In this document: in pieces, positions 1 to 4,212 of the stretch
Layout: each line of letters opens with the position of its first letter
Numbering within the stretch: position 1 is the first letter of the stretch
From: Candidatus Acidiferrum typicum
GTDB taxonomy: Bacteria > Acidobacteriota > Terriglobia > Acidiferrales > UBA7541
Length of the DNA stretch: 6,695 nucleotides
Direction of reading: 5' to 3'
NCBI GenBank assembly: GCA_025463105.1
Contig: JAOAPW010000252.1
Coordinates: 1 to 6,695, forward strand
Position numbers and translations under genes: made by a program
The notes under the pieces: generated by a model
The model's database searches: none
What the model saw: only the letters and a program-made list of their open reading frames with translations
What the model was told of the DNA's origin: nothing

Positions 1-173
1 ACGGCGAGCGTGGCCGGCAATCCAGCGACCGTCGTCTGCGGAAGCACGATGGTGCGTGGCGCGGGCGTCTGTACTCTGGGAGCCTCCTGGGCAGACGCGA
101 AAACCGCACAGGCGGCCATAACAACGAGCAAAATGGCGCGCGAAAAAAACTGCCGGCCGCAACTGAGAGGCAT
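1..173 (-). CDS. Secreted protein, N-terminal fragment with signal peptide (partial)
   Basis: Reading leftward from ATG at 173-171, the frame stays open to the window edge: 57 full codons, so the gene continues outside. The product begins MPLSCGRQFFSR, then a hydrophobic stretch AILLVVMAACAVFA (residues 13-26), then an A-S-A signal peptidase I site at residues 26-28 followed by QE. The mature part is Pro/Ala-rich (RVQTPAPRTIVLPQTTVAG). This is a classical Sec signal peptide, so export from the cytoplasm is the one thing that can be inferred. Function is not recognisable from so little sequence. A GTG two codons upstream (179-177) is an alternative start, and no good Shine-Dalgarno is seen for either. 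Cys22 after MAA is only a poor lipobox, because Met rather than Leu/Val/Ile lies at -3. The gene points the same way as the HD-GYP gene but is 200 bases from it with a strong hairpin between, so it is probably a separate transcription unit. Confidence 0.72.
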   Translation of the reverse strand, partial: MPLSCGRQFFSRAILLVVMAACAVFASAQEAPRVQTPAPRTIVLPQTTVAGLPATLA

Positions 174-285
174 CCACACGAGAATTGAATTCTACCTTGA
201 GTGACGCCCCGGTAGGAAATGTACGGCTCTATGGGGCCTTGTAAAAACTGCGCAACAAGTCTCAACACACCTTTGGCGCTGGAAA

Positions 286-321
286 CCTGGGAACGCCAAT
301 CGGGAGATTGGCGTTCCCGGG
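286..321. other. Strong intergenic hairpin (13-bp perfect stem, 4-nt loop)
   Basis: Left arm 289-301 (GGGAACGCCAATC) pairs perfectly with 306-318 (GATTGGCGTTCCC), leaving a GGGA loop at 302-305. As plus-strand RNA the stem extends to 286-321 through a U-G wobble (288/319) and two more C-G pairs, and the loop fits the GNRA tetraloop pattern. As minus-strand RNA the wobble becomes an A-C mismatch and the loop is UCCC. It lies about 55 bases past the stop codon of the minus-strand HD-GYP gene, so an end-of-transcript structure is the simplest reading. Neither strand has a U-run after the stem, so it is not a textbook intrinsic terminator. It could also be a copy of a dispersed palindromic element. 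Confidence 0.6.
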
Positions 322-373
322 CGACATCACTGGCATTCTTCGCCCATCTTGAAAGCTTCTCACCAGAAAATGA

Positions 374-2377
374 TCAGCGCTTGTCCGTGCGGTTAAATAC
401 TTTTGCTTCCAGGAAAAGCCGGTACAGTTCGGGATCAAGTTCGTTTTGTTTAACCGACAATTCCAGAATGTCCAACGCGCGCTCCGAGGGAACAGCCCTT
501 TTATAGGGCCGGTCGGAGGCAGAGAGGGCGTCAAACATGTCGCAGATGGTCATGATCTTCGCCTGGACCGGTATTTCGTCGGACTTCAGTCTGTAAGGGT
601 AGCCCGTCCCGTTCAATTTTTCGTGGTGTGCGCGGGCAATGCGGGGAATTTCGCGAATTTCCTTGGTCCACGGAATCTGCAGCAGAAAATTGAAACTATG
701 GATCACGTGCGATTCAATCTGTACGCGCTCTTCAGGATCAAGACTCCCTTTCGGAATCGAGAGGAAGCGCACCTCATCCGGCGTCAAGACGGGACGTTCG
801 AGCCCGCGCGGATCGCGGTAGGTTTGGCGCGCGATTTCGAACAGCCGCTCGAACTGCCCCGACGGCAGCACAGTCGGCTCATTTGCCTGCAGGATGGCCC
901 GGAAGGCTTCTTCGAGTTCCGCGCGGCGCAAGCGGTATTTCTCTTCGAGAATTGCCACGCGGGAAAGCGCATCCTTCCGCTCAAAATCGAGCAACGCTTT
1001 AAACTTCTCGCGTTCCAGACTTGCCTCGAGATCCTTGTAAAGGTAATCGAAGCGGGAGGCGAGGACATCCATTTGCTGCGGATATAATTTCTTGGCTTTG
1101 ACCAGCACTTCTTCCCGCACGCCTACTTTGCCGAAGTCATGCAGTAATGCGGCGTAGCGAATTTCCTTCATCTGCTCCGGCGAAAAGCGGGTCCCGGCGT
1201 AGCTCCCTGTTTCGACGCGATCCACGGTTTCAGCGAGTCCCACGGTCATGCGCGAAACACGCTGCGAATGTCCTGAGGTAGTGGGATCGCGTTGTTCGAT
1301 CGCTGTGATGGAAGCCTGGACGAACCCTTCGAACAATTTTTCGATGTCGTGGTAGAGCCGGCTATTTTCATAGGCCACCGCGGCTTGCGAGGCCAGCGAG
1401 AGCGCCAGCCGGACGGCGCGTTCGGAAAACGGCCCCACTTCCCTGGTGACGGATTCCGCCGTGGTCAATCGTGCGGAGGGATGGGTCTTACAGTTGATCA
1501 ATTGCAGTACCCCAAGGATCTCTCCGCGGCCATTTTTCATCGGTAGCGTGAGCAAGGAGCGAGTCCGGTAGCCGGTTTCCTGATCATATTTTTTATTGAA
1601 GCGATAGGGACGCCCGCGCGGAACGTGATACGCATCAGCGAGATTGATGACTTCTCCACGCATGGCGGAGTAGCCCGCCAGGGAATCTTCGCGCATCGGT
1701 AGGACAAATTCCTCGAAAGGAAACTGGAGGCTGTCGTTCTGCGTGCGTTTGAAACGAAGATGGCGCTCTCCCGGACCGGCGGTGAGCGCGTCGGGACGCG
1801 TCTCCTCGACAAGGTAAAGGGAACCCCCGTCGGCTCTCGTGATCTGGCGGGCCTTCGTCAAAATCATGTCGAGCAAGGCGTCGACATCGCGCGTCTCTGA
1901 CAGCGCCACGCCGATGCGATTGAGTTCTTCCATTTCGCGCTCGGTTCGTTTGAGTTCAGCGCGTGCGGTGCGCTCCCGCTGGGCAAGCTCGATGTTGTCA
2001 AACGCCGCGGCCACCGTTTTGTGGACCAGCTTGGAAGCCGCTGTACTGGGCAGAGTCGCAAAACAATCCTCTGCGCCCCCGCCGTCCGAGCCGTTTCGTG
2101 CGATGCCGATCAAGCGAATGTGCGGATCACGGCGCGTGAGCCGCCGCAAAAGAGGCAGATCGTGGCCAGGCAGATCTGCCAGGCAAACAATCCCGGCTTC
2201 GCTGGAGTTCGGTAGGACTGCGGGGTGGCCGCGAGTAGGACGAGGCAGGGCGCGAATTGAGTACCGACGGCTGAGCGAGCGCGTAAGCCGAGCGGCCAAG
2301 GACCGCTCGAAGTACCAGATCTCTCCAAAGCGCCGCATGACTATAGGTGCGGGATTCGCAGCGAGGGAGTCTGCCAT
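374..2377 (-). CDS. GAF/HD-GYP cyclic-dinucleotide phosphodiesterase with degenerate receiver-like N-terminus
   Basis: A 667-residue soluble protein that probably hydrolyses c-di-GMP, although some HD-GYP enzymes prefer 3',3'-cGAMP. Residues 1-130 resemble a response-regulator receiver without a clear phospho-acceptor Asp. Residues about 130-155 form a charged coiled coil. A GAF domain spans about 157-335 and should bind a small ligand or mediate dimerisation. The catalytic domain spans about 345-640: E361 and H370 in EQRDPTTSGH, H413-D414 with K417 in HDFGK, H557 in ESHVIH, H584-H585 in HHEKLNGTGYP (the GYP signature), D613 in CDMFDAL, then RPYK. All metal-binding positions I can place are present, so it should be active. 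Between K430 and G544 lies an insert of about 115 residues, largely Glu/Arg-rich helix, absent from minimal HD-GYP domains; I recall similar inserts in a subfamily fused to GAF. The start is ATG 2377; M14 (2338) is an alternative. Neither has a convincing Shine-Dalgarno. The gene is divergent from the phosphatase operon. Confidence 0.92.
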   Translation of the reverse strand: MADSLAANPAPIVMRRFGEIWYFERSLAARLTRSLSRRYSIRALPRPTRGHPAVLPNSSEAGIVCLADLPGHDLPLLRRLTRRDPHIRLIGIARNGSDGGGAEDCFATLPSTAASKLVHKTVAAAFDNIELAQRERTARAELKRTEREMEELNRIGVALSETRDVDALLDMILTKARQITRADGGSLYLVEETRPDALTAGPGERHLRFKRTQNDSLQFPFEEFVLPMREDSLAGYSAMRGEVINLADAYHVPRGRPYRFNKKYDQETGYRTRSLLTLPMKNGRGEILGVLQLINCKTHPSARLTTAESVTREVGPFSERAVRLALSLASQAAVAYENSRLYHDIEKLFEGFVQASITAIEQRDPTTSGHSQRVSRMTVGLAETVDRVETGSYAGTRFSPEQMKEIRYAALLHDFGKVGVREEVLVKAKKLYPQQMDVLASRFDYLYKDLEASLEREKFKALLDFERKDALSRVAILEEKYRLRRAELEEAFRAILQANEPTVLPSGQFERLFEIARQTYRDPRGLERPVLTPDEVRFLSIPKGSLDPEERVQIESHVIHSFNFLLQIPWTKEIREIPRIARAHHEKLNGTGYPYRLKSDEIPVQAKIMTICDMFDALSASDRPYKRAVPSERALDILELSVKQNELDPELYRLFLEAKVFNRTDKR

Positions 2378-2424
2378 CCCGTAAGGCGACTATATCGGAA
2401 TGGTTAGTCGCGACCTAGCAATGC

Positions 2425-2466
2425 GTGAGGCGAGTTGTCGTGAAAGGACGTAACTACTTGCCTCAC
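2425..2466. repeat. Inverted repeat, candidate operator between divergent genes
   Basis: GTGAGGCGAGT (2425-2435) and ACTTGCCTCAC (2456-2466) are inverted copies matching at 10 of 11 positions; the odd pair would be a G-U wobble in RNA. The arms are 20 bases apart, and their centres are 31 bases apart, about three turns of B-DNA, so both would face the same side of the helix. That geometry suits a dimeric or looping regulator. As RNA it would be an 11-bp stem with a 20-nt loop in the leader of the phosphatase operon, if transcription starts upstream. A partial third match, GCCTCGC, lies at 2484-2490. Confidence 0.45.
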
Positions 2467-2594
2467 ACGGTATTGCGCGGCAAGCCTCGCTTTGTTAGCC
2501 TGCTTTTCAGTGGGGAAGGTCGCCTTGAATCTGAACAGGCGCGTGCTCGTAGATGCCTGCCAAAATTTGAGGCGCCAAAACCCTTAAGCACCCC

Positions 2595-2601
2595 GATGAG
2601 G
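2595..2601 (+). promoter_or_regulatory. Ribosome binding site for the TTG-started phosphatase
   Basis: GATGAGG lies five bases before TTG at 2607. It settles the start: the in-frame stretch opens only after a TGA at 2568-2570, and no ATG or GTG occurs in frame between that stop and the conserved N-terminus of the phosphatase. The ATG inside this motif (2596) is in another frame and reaches a stop after six codons (2614-2616). Confidence 0.65.
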
Positions 2602-2606
2602 CCCCT

Positions 2607-3419
2607 TTGCGTATAGAAGCCGGAGCGCGCACCGACCTGGGTCGCGTTCGAAGGAACAACGAAGACTGCTTTGAGATTGAGGCCGATCTGAATTTGTATG
2701 TCTTATCGGATGGCATGGGTGGAGAGGCGCATGGCGAGGTAGCCAGCAGGCTCGCGGTGCAAACGATCATGGGCCACTGCCAACAGGCCGCAAACAGCCA
2801 CGCGACTCCGATTTTCGGCGAGTCTAAAGCGGATGTATCGGAGCGCACTAACCGCTTGGCAAGCGCGATTCACCTTGCAAACCGAAAAGTGTATGAGATG
2901 GCGAGTTCTAACCCCGGCCATGCAGGCATGGGAGCGACCATTGTCGCCGCGTGGATCGAAGGACAGAGGCTCTCGCTCGCGCATGTGGGTGACAGCCGCG
3001 CTTACCTGCTGCGGGCCGGATCGCTCGACCAACTTACCGCTGACCACTCGCTGGTTGCCGAAAAAGTGCGCATCGGTATCTTGACGCCGCAAGAGGCCGA
3101 CGCGAGCGAAATGCAAAGCGTCCTCACGCGAGCTGTGGGAACCAACGAGAACGTCGAAGTGGATGCGGACGAACAAATGCTGCTTGCAGGCGATGCCGTG
3201 TTGATGTGCTCGGATGGATTGTCGCGCATGGTGACCGATCCTGAAATCGCGAGCATCCTCCTCACCAGCATATCGGCGCAGAACGCGGCGGACCGCCTTG
3301 TCGATCTGGCCAACGAAAATGGCGGCGTGGACAATGTCAGCGTGATCGTTCTGCGCATCGTGGCCAAGCCGGAAGGCGTGCTCGATCGTCTGAAAATCTG
3401 GAAACGAAATTCCGGGTAG
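2607..3419 (+). CDS. PP2C-family (PPM) Ser/Thr protein phosphatase
   Basis: A 270-residue cytoplasmic phosphatase, the usual size of a bare bacterial PP2C catalytic domain. It should remove phosphate from phospho-Ser/Thr in a reaction using bound Mn2+ or Mg2+. The family motifs appear in order: the N-terminal strand ending RVRRNNEDC (13-21), LSDGMGGEAHGE (33-44, metal ligand D35), GMGAT (107-111), HVGDSRAYL (126-134), TADHSLV (144-150), LTRAVGT (173-179), CSDGLSRMVTD (201-211, metal ligand D203) and GGVDNVSVIVL (239-249, metal ligand D242). The metal-binding Asp residues are intact, so activity is expected. There is no membrane segment or sensor domain; the C-terminus is a short basic tail. 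The start is TTG at 2607. The gene leads a three-gene set with a 35-base gap to the FHA gene. PP2C and FHA neighbours usually work with a Hanks-type kinase, but none is in the window. Confidence 0.94.
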   Translation: MRIEAGARTDLGRVRRNNEDCFEIEADLNLYVLSDGMGGEAHGEVASRLAVQTIMGHCQQAANSHATPIFGESKADVSERTNRLASAIHLANRKVYEMASSNPGHAGMGATIVAAWIEGQRLSLAHVGDSRAYLLRAGSLDQLTADHSLVAEKVRIGILTPQEADASEMQSVLTRAVGTNENVEVDADEQMLLAGDAVLMCSDGLSRMVTDPEIASILLTSISAQNAADRLVDLANENGGVDNVSVIVLRIVAKPEGVLDRLKIWKRNSG

Positions 3420-3427
3420 GTGTCGGC

Positions 3428-3440
3428 CCGGCTTCGCCGG
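3428..3440 (+). other. Short GC hairpin abutting the FHA gene's ribosome binding site
   Basis: CCGGC (3428-3432) and GCCGG (3436-3440) pair around a TTC loop in the gap between the phosphatase and FHA genes. The last two bases of the stem are also the first two of GGAGGAG, the Shine-Dalgarno of the FHA gene. The structure is small (5 bp, all GC) and could be incidental or could modulate relative expression of the two genes. Confidence 0.3.
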
Positions 3441-3445
3441 AGGAG
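3439..3445 (+). promoter_or_regulatory. Ribosome binding site of the FHA gene
   Basis: GGAGGAG ends nine bases before ATG 3455. It is the clearest Shine-Dalgarno sequence in the window and supports independent, efficient initiation of the FHA gene within the operon. Confidence 0.7.
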
Positions 3446-3454
3446 AGTACAAAG

Positions 3455-4180
3455 ATGTCGAGACTCGTCCTGAAATATGATCGCGCGATTTTGAAAGAGG
3501 TTCCGCTCGGGACACGGCCGGTCACGATCGGGCGGGCGCCGGACAATGACATCCCCATCGACAATCTGGCTGTCTCGAATTATCACGCGCGCATTTACGT
3601 TGAAGCCGGATCGCTGGTTGTTGAAGACCTGAACAGCCTCAATGGATCGTTCCTGAACGACATACGCATCGAGCGCGCCATGCTGAAGGATGGAGACGCC
3701 ATCCTGATTGGCAAACATCATATTTTTGTCGACCAGGCGCACGACGCGGTCATTTCCGCGGATGAGCTTCGCAAAGCGCCGGCTCCGCGCGTCAATGAAA
3801 CAATGGTGCTCGATACCCGCCAGCGTCGCGAAATGTTTGAACAGGCAGCGGCGGCCGGCGAACGCTCTCAGCTTGCTCCCGATCGTTTGCGTGTCCCAAC
3901 ACTCACCGTTCTGCAAGGGCGCACCGACAAAAAGGAATATCGCCTGGCCGGGAAACTGACCGTGATCGGCCGTTCGAATATGGCCACTGTCCGGCTTAGC
4001 GGCTGGTTCACGCCAAGTATTGCGGCGCAAATCAACAAGCACGAGGACGGATACTATCTGGGGCGCGGGGACCTGGTGCCGAAAATCAATGGAGTCGAAA
4101 TCGGGGCGCTGACCAAACTCAATGACGGGGATCTGATCGAAGTGGGCCGCGTGCGGCTGAATTTCCTTTATCGCGAATAA
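3455..4180 (+). CDS. Two-FHA-domain phosphothreonine-binding protein
   Basis: A 241-residue cytoplasmic adaptor. The first FHA domain (about residues 5-95) is canonical: IGR at 25-27, S41 and H44 in SNYHARI, N63-G64 in LNSLNGSFLN, and the closing LKDGDAILIG (77-86). These are the positions that form the phosphothreonine pocket, so binding to phosphorylated partners is expected. Residues 96-148 are a charged linker containing NETMVLD, with T116 a candidate phosphorylation site. A second domain (about 149-241) has the FHA frame, with IGR at 171-173 and LNDGDLIEVGR at 222-232. However, the usual S-x-x-H is SIAAQ, and the Asn-Gly loop is reduced to INGVEI without the normal preceding strand, so its phosphopeptide pocket looks degenerate. 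There is no membrane segment or enzymatic domain. A 35-base gap from the phosphatase and a 32-base gap to the cyclase suggest co-transcription and a role in linking the two. Confidence 0.92.
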   Translation: MSRLVLKYDRAILKEVPLGTRPVTIGRAPDNDIPIDNLAVSNYHARIYVEAGSLVVEDLNSLNGSFLNDIRIERAMLKDGDAILIGKHHIFVDQAHDAVISADELRKAPAPRVNETMVLDTRQRREMFEQAAAAGERSQLAPDRLRVPTLTVLQGRTDKKEYRLAGKLTVIGRSNMATVRLSGWFTPSIAAQINKHEDGYYLGRGDLVPKINGVEIGALTKLNDGDLIEVGRVRLNFLYRE

Positions 4181-4212
4181 GCCGGCGCGACACCAGAGAA
4201 AATTGCAGGATC

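Larger units (their letters stand above)
2378..2606. promoter_or_regulatory. Divergent intergenic region holding promoters for both directions
   Basis: These 229 bases separate the leftward HD-GYP gene from the rightward phosphatase-FHA-cyclase genes and must carry the promoters of both, unless those lie inside the coding regions. No convincing sigma-70 pair was found. On the minus strand TATAGT sits 11 bases before the HD-GYP ATG but lacks a properly spaced -35. On the plus strand TTGAAT (2525-2530) and TAGATG (2550-2555) are spaced by 19 bases, which is weak. The region also contains a long inverted repeat (2425-2466) and an 8-base palindrome GTCGCGAC (2407-2414). No small gene is supported here. 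Confidence 0.6.

Noticed and set aside
446..1087. 213-codon plus-strand frame opposite the HD-GYP catalytic region
   Set aside because: It is antisense to the conserved GYP and HD motifs and has no Shine-Dalgarno or recognisable domain.
2387..2392. TATAGT on the minus strand as the -10 box of the HD-GYP promoter
   Set aside because: It is only 11 bases from the ATG, would give an almost leaderless mRNA, and lacks a -35 hexamer at 16-18 bases. It was kept only as a remark in the intergenic entry.
2425..2616. 63-codon plus-strand frame leading into the phosphatase start
   Set aside because: It contains the inverted repeat, has no recognisable protein features, and ends just inside the phosphatase gene. 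It is more likely leader DNA than a leader peptide.
3002..4042. 346-codon minus-strand frame spanning the phosphatase and FHA genes
   Set aside because: It lies opposite two well-supported genes, spans their boundary, and shows low-complexity Arg/Ser-rich sequence in its C-terminal part with no known motif.
2607..4180. PP2C plus FHA as a type VI secretion threonine-phosphorylation module
   Set aside because: No secretion gene or PpkA-like kinase is present in the window, and the next gene is a CHASE2 cyclase, which is not part of those clusters.
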